Below, one piece after another: positions 7,980 to 16,940 of a stretch of DNA of 34,799 nucleotides. Source of the DNA: Spirochaetota bacterium. Its GTDB lineage: Bacteria; Spirochaetota; Spirochaetia; SZUA-6. The stretch covers positions 1 to 34,799 of the forward strand of contig JAADHF010000136.1 in the NCBI GenBank assembly GCA_013151965.1, read 5' to 3'. The position numbers were made by a program, and so were the translations under genes. Positions within the stretch are counted from its first letter, which is position 1. Every line of letters begins with the position of its first letter. The notes under the pieces were generated by a model. That model was not told the origin of the DNA, did no database searches, and worked only from the letters and a program-made list of their open reading frames with translations.

Positions 7980-8851
7980 TCCTTAACCGCACCGACCATT
8001 ATCCCTTTAATAAAGTATTTTTGTGCAAAAATGTAAAGAAGTATTAAAGGAATAATGGCAACCACAATTCCTGCCATTCTTGTATTATTTGCCACGGACT
8101 GGGTTGTACTTGTAAGTTCCTGTGATACGACCAGGCTTTTAAGGGCGATCTGAAGGGTGTATTTCTCCGGGGAATTCAGGAATAACACTGCCGGCAGTAA
8201 CTGGTTCCAGAGTGCAACGAATTGAAAAATTGTTATTGTTGTCATTCCCGGCACAGCCAGGGGGACATATATTTTAAAAAATATAGCGTACTCACCCGCA
8301 CCGTCGATAAAGGCGGATTCTTCCAGTGATTTAGGTATGCCTTCGAAGTAATTCTTCATAAGAAGAATACTGAACGTGGAAATAACCTTTATTAGTATAA
8401 TAGACCACAGAGTATCCATTAAACCGAGCTTTTTAACAGTTACAAATACCGGAATTATTATCATTTCGAAGGGCAGCATATTGGGAATGATAATAAGAGC
8501 GGCTATAATGGCTTTTCCTAAGAAGTTTTCCTTTGTCAGTACATAGCCTGCCATTGCACAAAAGACAACATGCAGAAATGTTCCGATTACTGTAACAAAA
8601 ATGTTATTTAAAAACGGTCTTAGAATGGCAACACGCTGAAAAAGTGTTATATAGCCGATAAGACTAGGCTGCCTTGGAAAAAGTTTGATTGTATTTTCGT
8701 ATGATTCCATATCGGTAGTAAATGAAACTGCAAGTACATTTAACAGGGGAATAATCATTGTAAGTACAAGTGTTATGAGTATGGAATTGTTGATTATTAA
8801 AAATAATCCTCTTCCTATGGTAGTTCTTTTCATCTTCCTGCCGGTATTCAA
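7976..8851 (-). CDS. ABC sugar transporter permease, MalG/LplC type
   Basis: A 291-residue inner-membrane protein with six predicted helices and the cytoplasmic EAA loop ESAFIDGAGEYAIFFKIYVPLAVPG (about 190-215), where the transporter ATPase docks. The tail, QKYFIKGIMVGAVKE, is the usual end of this family and is closest in style to LplC/YtcP permeases for oligosaccharides. It follows the first permease with a 4-base overlap and precedes the regulator with another, indicating translational coupling. No ATPase gene accompanies it. Confidence 0.9.
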   Translation of the reverse strand: MNTGRKMKRTTIGRGLFLIINNSILITLVLTMIIPLLNVLAVSFTTDMESYENTIKLFPRQPSLIGYITLFQRVAILRPFLNNIFVTVIGTFLHVVFCAMAGYVLTKENFLGKAIIAALIIIPNMLPFEMIIIPVFVTVKKLGLMDTLWSIILIKVISTFSILLMKNYFEGIPKSLEESAFIDGAGEYAIFFKIYVPLAVPGMTTITIFQFVALWNQLLPAVLFLNSPEKYTLQIALKSLVVSQELTSTTQSVANNTRMAGIVVAIIPLILLYIFAQKYFIKGIMVGAVKE

Positions 8852-9741
8852 ATCGAATATTTTAATGATCTTTTTGAAATCAGGGTGATAATTAATGTAA
8901 GGGAAAAAATAATCATGGAAATGGCTGCAGCATAGCCTATCTTAAACTGTACAAGTCCTCTTTCGTAAACATAGTACATAAGTACATCGATTTTCTGAGC
9001 GATGACCTCGTTTCTCATCACGTAGATCTGGTTGAACATTCTTAACGAGCCCATGATATTTAAAAGTAATACAATTTTTAAGGTATTAAGAAGTTCGGGG
9101 ACTGTAATATACAGTGTACGTTTTAAAGTTCCTGCGCCGTCAATCATTGCAGCTTCGTAAAGTGTCGGGTTTATGCCGGCTATTGTAGCAAGGTAGAGAA
9201 TACATACATAACCCGACTGTTTCCACAGATTGGAACCGATAATTATCGGCCTGGCATAAATTTCCTTGGCCATATAGTATATAGGATCCAGGCCGAAAAG
9301 TGATCTGACCGCATTTATGAGTCCTGCATTCGGTGAAAGTATAAATATCCAGATTCCTCCGACTATAACCCATGAAAAAATATGCGGCAGATAAATAATT
9401 GTCTGTGAAAAACGTTTCCAGATGCCGAATTTGACTTCGTTTAAGAGAACGGCAAGGAGCATTGGAATGAATGCGGTAAGTATTACATTGCTGAAACCGA
9501 TGATTATAGTGTTTCTGAAAACCCGCCAGAAGCCGGGGGTATAAAGAGCTTCGATGTAATTTTCGAAACCTACATAACTGCTTTTGCCCACAAATTTGAA
9601 ATCCTGAAAACTGATTTTAATACCGTCGAAGAGCGGAAAATATGTGAAAATAATAAAAAAGATTAATGACGGTAAAACAAGGAGATAGAGAACTCTGGCT
9701 TTGTTAAAGGACAACCACAATTTTTCGATAGACTTTTTCAT
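8848..9741 (-). CDS. ABC sugar transporter permease, MalF/LplB type
   Basis: About 297 residues with six predicted membrane helices and the EAA motif YEAAMIDGAGTLKRTLYITVPEL. N-terminal LVLPSLIFFIIFTYFPLFDGIKISFQDF is typical of LplB/YteP permeases, which partner LplC-type permeases and a lipoprotein-like binding protein for oligosaccharides or uronides. I prefer the ATG at 9741; a TTG two codons earlier (9747) is the alternative. Neither has a clear ribosome-binding site; the nearest purine-rich stretch sits at the 3' foot of a strong hairpin between the binding-protein gene and this one, so translation here may be damped relative to the binding protein. Confidence 0.88.
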   Translation of the reverse strand: MKKSIEKLWLSFNKARVLYLLVLPSLIFFIIFTYFPLFDGIKISFQDFKFVGKSSYVGFENYIEALYTPGFWRVFRNTIIIGFSNVILTAFIPMLLAVLLNEVKFGIWKRFSQTIIYLPHIFSWVIVGGIWIFILSPNAGLINAVRSLFGLDPIYYMAKEIYARPIIIGSNLWKQSGYVCILYLATIAGINPTLYEAAMIDGAGTLKRTLYITVPELLNTLKIVLLLNIMGSLRMFNQIYVMRNEVIAQKIDVLMYYVYERGLVQFKIGYAAAISMIIFSLTLIITLISKRSLKYSI

Positions 9742-9759
9742 AGGCAAATTCGATTAAAT

Positions 9760-9784
9760 CCTGCCATGCTTTCCGCATGGCAGG
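9760..9784 (-). terminator. Strong intercistronic hairpin after the solute-binding-protein gene
   Basis: CCTGCCATGC and GCATGGCAGG form a perfect 10-bp stem with a 5-base loop, between the stop of the binding-protein gene (9808) and the permease start. On the transcribed (minus) strand there is no long U-tract after it, so it more likely protects the 3' end of the upstream message or lets only part of transcription through than ends it fully. Confidence 0.7.
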
Positions 9785-9807
9785 CAATATTATTGTATAT
9801 CAATTTC

Positions 9808-11202
9808 TTATTTATATACACCTTCTTCTTTGAACCTTTTCTGCATATTTTCAATTCCCTGTTCAGGTGTAATATCCCCTAATATGATTTTCGCTGCTTC
9901 TGATCTTACAACGGTTTCCCATATTTTATCATACGATGTGGACATTTGTGGTTTAGCATATTTCCTGATAATAGCTGCAGCTTCTTCGAAGCCTTCGAGT
10001 TCACCGAGCGGATTTTTCCATTCTAAGGATTTTGGCTGCGGGGCTCCATGATCCATGGCATGTTTTTTACCGATGTCGGTTAGTACATATTTTCCGTTCT
10101 CTATTTTATAGTCGTAATCAAGAATTCCCAGCGTGCTTAAGATGTTTCCTTTTTTAGTATTCCAGAACTCTAAGATTTTAAAGGCCTCATCCTTATATTT
10201 CGAAGTTTTCGGGATGCACATAAGTCCGTCACCGCCTGCCCGAAGAAGTCTTCCGCCGGGCCCTTTGGGAGGAACAAGGCCTCTTGCTTTAAACGGGCTG
10301 TTCGGGTTTTCGGCATGAACCTTCTGGTTAAACAAGCCAACCCATGCCGCCCAGTACAGAGTCATTCCTGCCTTATTACTCATGAATAGGTTTCGGAAGT
10401 TGGAGGATTTGTTTGTAATAAAATTAGGTTCTAAAATTCCTTCCTTATATAGTTTTCTGAACCATTCATATACGGGTATGGCTGTTTTTGTTGCCCAGGG
10501 GGCGTACAGTTTTCCGCTGCTGTCTTTCTGAAAACCCCTCATAAGCCCGTAAGCACCGAAGATACCTGTTGCATCGTATAGTGTGTAGCCTATTGCAAGG
10601 CCGTATGTATCATCGATTCCGTTTCCGTCCGGATCCTGTGTTTTAAAAGCTTTTAACATCTGATAGTACTCATCAAGTGTATTGGGATCGGCTATTCCGA
10701 GTTTTTCCATCCAGTCCTTCCGTACAATAGGAAGTGTGCCCTGTTCGAATTTATTAAATACGGCATATATCTGTCCGTCTTTTCTTCTTATCCTGTCCCA
10801 TTCTGACTTTGGGATAATATTAGGATTGCTCAAAACCGGCGAGTTTTCTATTCTCTTTGTCAGAGGCTCAAAAAGATGCTGAGACCATAGTTTTTCGAAT
10901 TCACTGGAACCGATATAAACAATATCAAGCGGTTCGCCGGATACAAGCATGGCCGTAAGTTTGGTATTATAATCTTCGGTTGTTTTTATTATCTTTACCT
11001 TAACCCCGGTAAGTCTAAATACCTCTTTTTCGAACAAAGGCTGTTCTGCAGGTTCTCTACCTCCCTGTACACTTGTAAACCATACTAGAGTGGGAATTTT
11101 CTTTGCTTCCTGTTTGCCCGTGGAATAGATCGGGATAATGAACAACAGGGCAAGAAAAACAACCACAGCCGCAGTAATGATTTTAAATTGGCTTTTATTC
11201 AT
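9808..11202 (-). CDS. ABC transporter extracellular solute-binding protein, LplA/family 1 type
   Basis: A 464-residue secreted binding protein. The N-terminus has a signal peptide (KIITAAVVVFLALLFIIPIYS) followed by GKQEAKK; no lipobox cysteine is seen, which is common among spirochaete binding proteins with a small-residue-plus-QE mature start. Typical features follow: LTAMLVSGEPLDIVYIGSSEF, an EF-hand-like calcium loop DPDGNGIDDTYG (about 195-206), and KYKDEAFKILEFWN. The calcium loop and two-permease partner set match the LplA/YtcQ group that captures oligosaccharides. A strong promoter lies about 25 bases upstream and an AGGTG-type ribosome-binding site precedes the ATG. As first gene of the operon, directly divergent from an alpha-mannosidase, it probably binds a mannose-containing glycan or glycoconjugate. 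Confidence 0.88.
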   Translation of the reverse strand: MNKSQFKIITAAVVVFLALLFIIPIYSTGKQEAKKIPTLVWFTSVQGGREPAEQPLFEKEVFRLTGVKVKIIKTTEDYNTKLTAMLVSGEPLDIVYIGSSEFEKLWSQHLFEPLTKRIENSPVLSNPNIIPKSEWDRIRRKDGQIYAVFNKFEQGTLPIVRKDWMEKLGIADPNTLDEYYQMLKAFKTQDPDGNGIDDTYGLAIGYTLYDATGIFGAYGLMRGFQKDSSGKLYAPWATKTAIPVYEWFRKLYKEGILEPNFITNKSSNFRNLFMSNKAGMTLYWAAWVGLFNQKVHAENPNSPFKARGLVPPKGPGGRLLRAGGDGLMCIPKTSKYKDEAFKILEFWNTKKGNILSTLGILDYDYKIENGKYVLTDIGKKHAMDHGAPQPKSLEWKNPLGELEGFEEAAAIIRKYAKPQMSTSYDKIWETVVRSEAAKIILGDITPEQGIENMQKRFKEEGVYK

Positions 11203-11227
11203 GATACACCTCCGTTATTTTTCAATT

Positions 11228-11256
11228 ATTCTATAATTAAAGATCAATAATGTCAA
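11228..11256 (-). promoter_or_regulatory. Sigma70-type promoter of the mannosidase-linked transporter operon
   Basis: On the minus strand TTGACA (11256-11251) and TAGAAT (11233-11228) are separated by exactly 17 bases, 25 bases before the binding-protein start. Surrounding AT-rich inverted segments (for example 11258-11268 against 11297-11307) could hold operators shared with the divergent mannosidase gene. Confidence 0.7.
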
Positions 11257-11367
11257 GTTATTATTATAAATTATAGTTTATATTTAATTTGTTGTATTGT
11301 TAATAATAATATGGCATCCATTTAAGAAGGATATATATTTGATTATTATGAATAGTATTGACAGGAT

Positions 11368-14300
11368 ATGAATATGGCATTAAAAAGAACTATGATTACA
11401 GATCCGAGAATACAGATTAATAGAATAAAAAAATTTTTAAATGACAATGCATACTCGTATTATGAAGATGGGGTAAATCTTGATGTATACTACACCCTGG
11501 ATGATAATCCGATCAGCTTCGATTCTTTAAGCAGCCGCAAATGGACCGCTATAAAACAGGGACAGATCTGGGGAAAGCTGTGGCAGTCCGCCTGGTTTAG
11601 ATTTTCCGGCATAATTCCTTCAGGGTGGGGAAACGAAGAGATTGTTGCCCTTATAGATACCGGGAGCGAAGCATGTCTCTTTGATTCGAAAGGGAATCCG
11701 GTTTTAGGCCTTACATCGAAGGCAAATGTATCCGAGCCGATGTACAGAAAAGCGATAATTCCCCTGTCCGGGAAAGTCCGGAATAATGGGAAGATATTAC
11801 TGCTGGTGGAAGCCGCAGCGAATAGTATTACAGGAATTCAGAGAGAAGCAGTGCTTAATGAGGCAGGGATAAAGCTTTTTCGCAGAGACAGGTGGGATAT
11901 CTTCCATGATATTTTTTTCCTGTTCGATTTAGCCCTGGGTTTGCCTGAGAACTCGGTGCGCAGAGCAAAGATTCTTTATAAAATAAATAAAGCCTTGAAT
12001 TTTTACAATGACGGGAGCAGGGAAGATACCGTAATGGTAAAAGAACTTCTGCTTCCCGAACTAAAAAAGCCTGCATGCCCGTCTTCGCCTCTGGTAAGTG
12101 CAGTCGGGCACGCACATCTTGATATTGCATGGAAATGGCCGCTTATGGAAACTATCAGAAAAGCAGGCAGAACTTTTTCATCGGCCCTGTTCTATATGGA
12201 TGAATATCCTGAGTATAAATTCGGCGCCAGCCAGCCGCAGAATTATCAATTTGTAAAGGATAATTATCCGGAACTGTTTTCAAGGATAAAAAAGGCTGTT
12301 TCCGAAGGACGCTGGGAACTTCAGGGAGGTATGTGGGTCGAACCTGACTGCAATTTATCAGGAGGAGAATCACTGATTCGCCAGATATACTATGGTAAAC
12401 GCTTTTTTAAGGATGAATTCGGAGAAGAGGTTGATAATTTATGGCTGCCGGATACCTTCGGGTTTTCTCCTGTTTTGCCGCAGCTTATGCTTAAAAGCGG
12501 TATAAAATATCTTATGTCGCAGAAGTTAGGCTGGAACAAGATTAACAAATTCCCCTATCACAGTTTTTTATGGGAAGGAACTGACGGGTCCAGGGTGTTC
12601 TGCCATTTTCTTGCTGCGGATTCAATAAATTCGACTATGCACCCCTCGGAATTGATTTTTGGCATGGATAATTTCCATGAAAAGGACCGTTCCGACAGGT
12701 GGTTATATATATTTGGTGAGGGTGACGGCGGCGGAGGACCCGGAAGGCATCATCTGGAGTTAGCGCACAGAGTAAAAAATTCAGAGGGTCTTCCCAGGGT
12801 AACTATCGAGGCTGCAAAGGATTTTTTTAAAAAAGCTGAAGAAGAAATAGAGAACCCGCCTGAATGGCGGGGCGAATTGTATCTGGAAGCTCATAGAGGG
12901 ACTTTCACAACAAGAGGTAAAATAAAGCAGTATAACCGCACAGCCGAATATCTGCTGCACAATATTGAATTTTTACTTGTTATAAGCAGGATTTTTATGA
13001 ATACCGAATATCCTGAAAAAGAGCTGGAAAGGCTCTGGAAAATTCTATTATTGAATCAATTCCATGACATCCTCCCGGGAACAACAATTAACAGGGCATA
13101 TATCGATAGTATAGAACAATTTAAGGAATTATTTAAGAAATCTAAAGAGATACTTAACCGGTTGTCAGAGTCATTGGCAAACCCGGTAAACCGGAATTCG
13201 GAATCCGGAGAAACGTATATGTTATTTAACACAACCTGTTTCATTAGAAAACAGATTATTCCCCTTACATTTCCGCAGTTAATAAATGATTGTACGGTTA
13301 CCGATGAAAAGGGGCAATTAATACCTTCGCAGCAGAGCAGAGATAAGATTTACCTGGATTATGTTCTTCCCTCGTACGGATTTAAAGTTATCCGAATCAA
13401 AAAGGGGAAGAGCCATAGTAGAGCTAGAAATGACTATACGGTATCGGGGAGACATCTGGAAAATTCGAAGTTAAAAATAACATTTATGGAAGATGGAACA
13501 ATCGGAAGCATTTTTGACAAAGAGTTTTCCAGGGAGATTATTGTGCCGGGAGAAAGAGCGAACAGGTTTATACTGTATCGTGACATGCCGCCGGAATATG
13601 ATGCATGGGACATAGATTCTTTTTATACGGAATCGCAGATGATAGAAAGTGTTCTTGTTACTTCCGGGAAGAACGAAGAAGGATTGTTATGTTCTTCGAT
13701 AATTCAGGAGAGAATAATATCAAAATCAACAATTACACAGGAGATTTTAATTTATAAGGACAGCAGGGTAATAGAATTTAAAACGACCATTGATTGGCAT
13801 GAAGATCACAAGATGCTTAAGGTATCTTTTCCTGTCGATATATATTCGCAGGCCGTTGATTATGATATTCAATTTGGTAATATTAAACGGCCGAATTATC
13901 GCAATACCAGCTGGGATAAAGCACGGCTGGAAGTGTTTGCACATAAATGGGCGGATCTTTCGGACGGCGGGTACGGAGTTGCGCTGATTAATAACGCTAA
14001 GTACGGCTATAATGTGAATAAAAATATTATGGAATTGACTTTACTCAGATCACCGACAGACCCGGATCCTTCGGCAGATAGAGAAGTTCACAACTTTTCC
14101 TATGCATTAATGCCGCATTCGGGCGATTTCCGTAAAGGGAGGGTCGTCCCCGAGGGTTACTTTTTTAATATTGATCCGGTTGTTATAAAGGCTAACGGCA
14201 GAAATATACCGGGATCCTTTATGTTTGCGAAGGAAAGTTATGATTTCTTTAGCGTTGATTCTGATAATGTTGTAATTGAAACCATAAAAAAGGCGGAAAA

Positions 14301-14511
14301 ACTGGATGCCCTAGTAATCAGGGTATATGAAACCTTCGGCATTAGTTCGAAAGTTATGATTAAAACACTTATACCTGTTAAGAATGTTAAGGAAATCGAT
14401 CTTATGGAAAATGAAATTAATCGGTTATCCTTCGAAAAAGAAGGATCTTATTCCGAATTTACATTTAAGATAAAACCGTACGAAATAAAAACATTTATGC
14501 TTGATTATTAA
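11368..14511 (+). CDS. GH38 alpha-mannosidase
   Basis: A full-length 1047-residue glycoside hydrolase family 38 enzyme that removes alpha-linked mannose with retention of configuration using zinc. The N-terminal part (about 1-235) is the beta-rich domain of bacterial/class II enzymes. The catalytic domain begins at VGHAHLDIAWKWP with zinc ligands His250 and Asp252; the nucleophile is Asp362 in WLPDTFGFS; QGGMWVEPDCNLSGGESL (about 319-336) lines the active site. The helical bundle contains NQFHDILPGT (about 565) with another zinc-ligand histidine, and the C-terminal beta-sandwich runs to the end. No signal peptide, so it acts on imported substrate in the cytoplasm. ATG 11368 is preceded by AGGAT at short spacing; ATG 11374 is an alternative. 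It is divergent from the transporter operon and probably coregulated by its GntR-type repressor. Confidence 0.92.
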   Translation: MNMALKRTMITDPRIQINRIKKFLNDNAYSYYEDGVNLDVYYTLDDNPISFDSLSSRKWTAIKQGQIWGKLWQSAWFRFSGIIPSGWGNEEIVALIDTGSEACLFDSKGNPVLGLTSKANVSEPMYRKAIIPLSGKVRNNGKILLLVEAAANSITGIQREAVLNEAGIKLFRRDRWDIFHDIFFLFDLALGLPENSVRRAKILYKINKALNFYNDGSREDTVMVKELLLPELKKPACPSSPLVSAVGHAHLDIAWKWPLMETIRKAGRTFSSALFYMDEYPEYKFGASQPQNYQFVKDNYPELFSRIKKAVSEGRWELQGGMWVEPDCNLSGGESLIRQIYYGKRFFKDEFGEEVDNLWLPDTFGFSPVLPQLMLKSGIKYLMSQKLGWNKINKFPYHSFLWEGTDGSRVFCHFLAADSINSTMHPSELIFGMDNFHEKDRSDRWLYIFGEGDGGGGPGRHHLELAHRVKNSEGLPRVTIEAAKDFFKKAEEEIENPPEWRGELYLEAHRGTFTTRGKIKQYNRTAEYLLHNIEFLLVISRIFMNTEYPEKELERLWKILLLNQFHDILPGTTINRAYIDSIEQFKELFKKSKEILNRLSESLANPVNRNSESGETYMLFNTTCFIRKQIIPLTFPQLINDCTVTDEKGQLIPSQQSRDKIYLDYVLPSYGFKVIRIKKGKSHSRARNDYTVSGRHLENSKLKITFMEDGTIGSIFDKEFSREIIVPGERANRFILYRDMPPEYDAWDIDSFYTESQMIESVLVTSGKNEEGLLCSSIIQERIISKSTITQEILIYKDSRVIEFKTTIDWHEDHKMLKVSFPVDIYSQAVDYDIQFGNIKRPNYRNTSWDKARLEVFAHKWADLSDGGYGVALINNAKYGYNVNKNIMELTLLRSPTDPDPSADREVHNFSYALMPHSGDFRKGRVVPEGYFFNIDPVVIKANGRNIPGSFMFAKESYDFFSVDSDNVVIETIKKAEKLDALVIRVYETFGISSKVMIKTLIPVKNVKEIDLMENEINRLSFEKEGSYSEFTFKIKPYEIKTFMLDY

Positions 14512-14630
14512 CAGTATCAGCACTGAAATCTCCTGTTTCCGGAGTTGTTTTCTTATGCAGTGAGGCTCACCGGATTTAAATGTAAGACTGTCACCTGGTT
14601 AAGGACATACTTGTGATCTTTTATAATTAC

Positions 14631-14660
14631 TTGACAGGGCCGGCCGGAGCCTTAAATAAT
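14631..14660 (+). promoter_or_regulatory. Promoter of the dehydrogenase-kinase operon
   Basis: TTGACA at 14631-14636 is a perfect -35. The -10 is less certain: TAAATA at 14653 (16-base spacer) or AATAAT at 14655 (18-base spacer). It lies about 60 bases upstream of the dehydrogenase start, and the -10 region is part of a long inverted repeat. Confidence 0.55.
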
Positions 14661-14694
14661 ATTTAAGTTATATTAACCATTATTTAAGCTCCGG
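14644..14694 (+). promoter_or_regulatory. Long inverted repeat overlapping the -10 region, candidate operator or leader hairpin
   Basis: The left arm CCGGAGCCTTAAATAAT (14644-14660) pairs with ATTATTTAAGCTCCGG (14679-14694) over 16 bp with one bulged C. The left arm also contains CTTAAAT-AAT-ATTTAAG, a smaller palindrome. In DNA form it would cover the -10 and transcription start; in RNA form only the later part could fold. The ribosome-binding site AAAGGAGG lies just beyond it. Confidence 0.55.
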
Positions 14695-14721
14695 TTGTGA
14701 ATTCATAAAAAGGAGGATTAA

Positions 14722-15777
14722 ATGAAAGCAAAAATTGCATTTATGTACGGTCCTCATGATTTACGGGTTGAGGAAGTCGAAATCCCTGAGCTTAAGCCTG
14801 ACCAGGTATTGATAAAGATTGGTGCCTGCGGTATATGCGGATCTGATGTGGAGTGTTTCGAAGGCAATTCCGGAGAAGGACGATACGATATAGGTCCTTA
14901 TACGCCGGGTCATGAATGGGGAGGGCAGATAGTTGGGCTTGGAAATGCCATACGGGGAGAACTGAAAATCGGCGACAAAGTAACAGGAGATTGTGTCATG
15001 GCATGTGGAGTATGCCGCAATTGCAAAGAAGGATTAATGCCCTCGGCCTGTCTAAACATGCGTGAAGCAGGATTTCGTCCCGATTCACCTGGCGGCATGG
15101 GAGAGTACATGGTTATTGAGGAGCAATATGTACACAGGATACCGGATAACTGGACTTTCCAGGATGGTGCGTGGGTAGAAACCTTCTCTATCGGTTATTT
15201 TGGTATCTGGGGCAATGGAGGATACGTTGATGCCAGTGATACGGTTATTATTTTTGGAGCCGGTCCTGTTGGGCTTTCCGCGTGCATGGTGGCCAAAACT
15301 TCTGGGGCCAGGGTGATTATAGTCGATCCGGTTAAAAAACGCAGGGTGAGAGCGCTGAAATACGGAGCCGACTGTATGATTGATCCTTCCTGCGGAAAAA
15401 CTACCGAAGAGATAATGGACATTACAGCTGGCTCGGGAGGCAGTCTGTGTGTGGAAGCGTCGGGAAGTAATGCTGCGATTGCATCACTTTTTGACGTGTC
15501 CGGCCACAGCGCGCGTATCAGATTAATCGGACACTCAATAGGAAGGAAAGTTCCGGTCGAAATAGGAAAAACGATCTGGAAAACCTTAACTATTACCGGT
15601 TCAGGAGGTACAAAGAACTTCGCACAGCGGACTATAAGGTTTATGGCGGCAATTAAAAACCACTATGATTTTAAAGGGCTTAATACACACTATTTCACTT
15701 TCCCAAAGATTCACGAAGCTTTCGATACAGCGAGTCATAACAAGGAGGAGGCACTTAAGGTTATGCTGACCTTTTAG
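14722..15777 (+). CDS. Zinc-dependent medium-chain alcohol/polyol dehydrogenase
   Basis: A 351-residue MDR-family NAD(P)-dependent dehydrogenase. The catalytic zinc site is formed by Cys39 (CGICGSD) and His64-Glu65 (GHEWGG); the structural zinc by Cys95, Cys98, Cys101 and Cys110, all four present. The Rossmann motif GAGPVG is at 179-184. Relatives include sorbitol, threonine and glucose dehydrogenases, and Thermotoga IolM, an MDR enzyme that oxidises 2-keto-myo-inositol. The partner gene downstream is an IolC-type kinase and an IolI-type isomerase follows, so a cyclitol, inosose or sugar-acid substrate is likely. The ribosome-binding site AAAGGAGG is excellent. First gene of a two-gene operon. 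Substrate assignment is inference from neighbours. Confidence 0.85.
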   Translation: MKAKIAFMYGPHDLRVEEVEIPELKPDQVLIKIGACGICGSDVECFEGNSGEGRYDIGPYTPGHEWGGQIVGLGNAIRGELKIGDKVTGDCVMACGVCRNCKEGLMPSACLNMREAGFRPDSPGGMGEYMVIEEQYVHRIPDNWTFQDGAWVETFSIGYFGIWGNGGYVDASDTVIIFGAGPVGLSACMVAKTSGARVIIVDPVKKRRVRALKYGADCMIDPSCGKTTEEIMDITAGSGGSLCVEASGSNAAIASLFDVSGHSARIRLIGHSIGRKVPVEIGKTIWKTLTITGSGGTKNFAQRTIRFMAAIKNHYDFKGLNTHYFTFPKIHEAFDTASHNKEEALKVMLTF

Positions 15778-15851
15778 TCCGGTACTGCGGCAACAGAAAT
15801 AGGTTGCTATTGTCATTACCGGATGAGATTATTATTGCAAGGAGACTGAGA

Positions 15852-16886
15852 ATGCCGGGGAGAAAAGTAAAACGGAACAGACGTACTTATGCGACACTTC
15901 ATATGGGAAGGTCCTGTATTGATCTTTACAGCAACGATATCGGTGTCCCCTTTGAGAAGATAAAGAGTTTTTCCGCATATGTCGGAGGTTCCCCTGCTAA
16001 CATGAGCGTTGGGGTAAAAAGGCTCGGGTTACCAACGGTTCTGCTGACTGCTGTGGGAAAAGATCCGGTGGGAGATTTTGTTGTTGCTTTTCTCCGGGAG
16101 GAAGGAGTGGAAACAAAGTATATTCCCGTAAAGGAAGGACACAGGACGAGCTGCGTCCTGCTCGGGATAGAGCCTCCTGATAAATTTCCTCTTGTCTATT
16201 ATCGCGATAACTGTGCGGATAACGAGCTTAATATCGATGATGTGATGGAAGCACCAATAAGTGACAGTGAAGTCTTTGAATTTGCCGGAACCAATTTAAG
16301 CAAAGAACCGAGCCGCAGCGCAACAATATTTGCTGCGGAGCTTGCACGGAAAAACGGAACGAACGTAATACTTGATATAGATTTTCGACCCGACCAGTGG
16401 CACGGCATAAGGTACTTCGGTACTGCAATTCGCTCCGTACTGCACACGGTAGATATTGTTATCGGGACGGAGGATGAAATAAATGCAGCCGCAGCAGGGG
16501 AGCCGGACAGGGTAAATGTTACTCACAGCCAGGTAACAGATGCCAGGGTGTCCGGTGATACAATAAAAAATATAAAAAAAATATTAGCACTCGGGCCTGA
16601 AGTTGTAGTGGAAAAGAGAGGTTCTAAAGGGTGCAGAATACACCGGGTTGATAATTCTGTAACAGAGGTACCCGGTTATCCTGTTGAAGTCCGGAATATT
16701 TTAGGTGCGGGTGATGCATTCGGCGCCGGTTTTCTCTACGGCTATGTTAAGGGATGGAATCTTTATAAATCGGCCCGTATGGGAAATGCGTGCGGCGCCA
16801 TAGTTGTTACAAGACATGGCTGTTCCATATCCATGCCGACATTTAAAGAGGTAATGAACTTTGTAAGTACACGGGGAGACCTTTAG
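15852..16886 (+). CDS. iolC: PfkB-family kinase, 5-dehydro-2-deoxygluconokinase (IolC) type
   Basis: A 344-residue ribokinase-family enzyme. IolC phosphorylates 5-dehydro-2-deoxy-D-gluconate in bacterial myo-inositol breakdown. IolC-like hallmarks are HMGRSCIDLY at the N-terminus, YVGGSPANMSVG, SCVLLGIEPPDKFPLVYYR followed by DNCAD, DIDFRPDQWHG, and the PfkB signature GAGDAFGAGF (about 285-294) with catalytic Asp288. The start at 15852 is chosen because AAGGAG lies 7 bases before it; an ATG at 15804 has no ribosome-binding site and adds 16 residues without family support. The gene follows the zinc dehydrogenase by 74 bases. IolB, IolD, IolE and IolJ are not in the window, so either they lie elsewhere or the enzyme serves a variant pathway. 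A related 2-keto-3-deoxy sugar acid substrate cannot be excluded. Confidence 0.78.
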   Translation: MPGRKVKRNRRTYATLHMGRSCIDLYSNDIGVPFEKIKSFSAYVGGSPANMSVGVKRLGLPTVLLTAVGKDPVGDFVVAFLREEGVETKYIPVKEGHRTSCVLLGIEPPDKFPLVYYRDNCADNELNIDDVMEAPISDSEVFEFAGTNLSKEPSRSATIFAAELARKNGTNVILDIDFRPDQWHGIRYFGTAIRSVLHTVDIVIGTEDEINAAAAGEPDRVNVTHSQVTDARVSGDTIKNIKKILALGPEVVVEKRGSKGCRIHRVDNSVTEVPGYPVEVRNILGAGDAFGAGFLYGYVKGWNLYKSARMGNACGAIVVTRHGCSISMPTFKEVMNFVSTRGDL

Positions 16887-16940
16887 ATACACAATTGTAC
16901 CGGTATTCCGTCTATAGTAGAAAATGTCAGAAATCATGAT

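Noticed and set aside
15804-15851. Longer start for the IolC-type kinase
   Set aside because: No ribosome-binding site and 16 extra residues not in the family; AAGGAG supports 15852.
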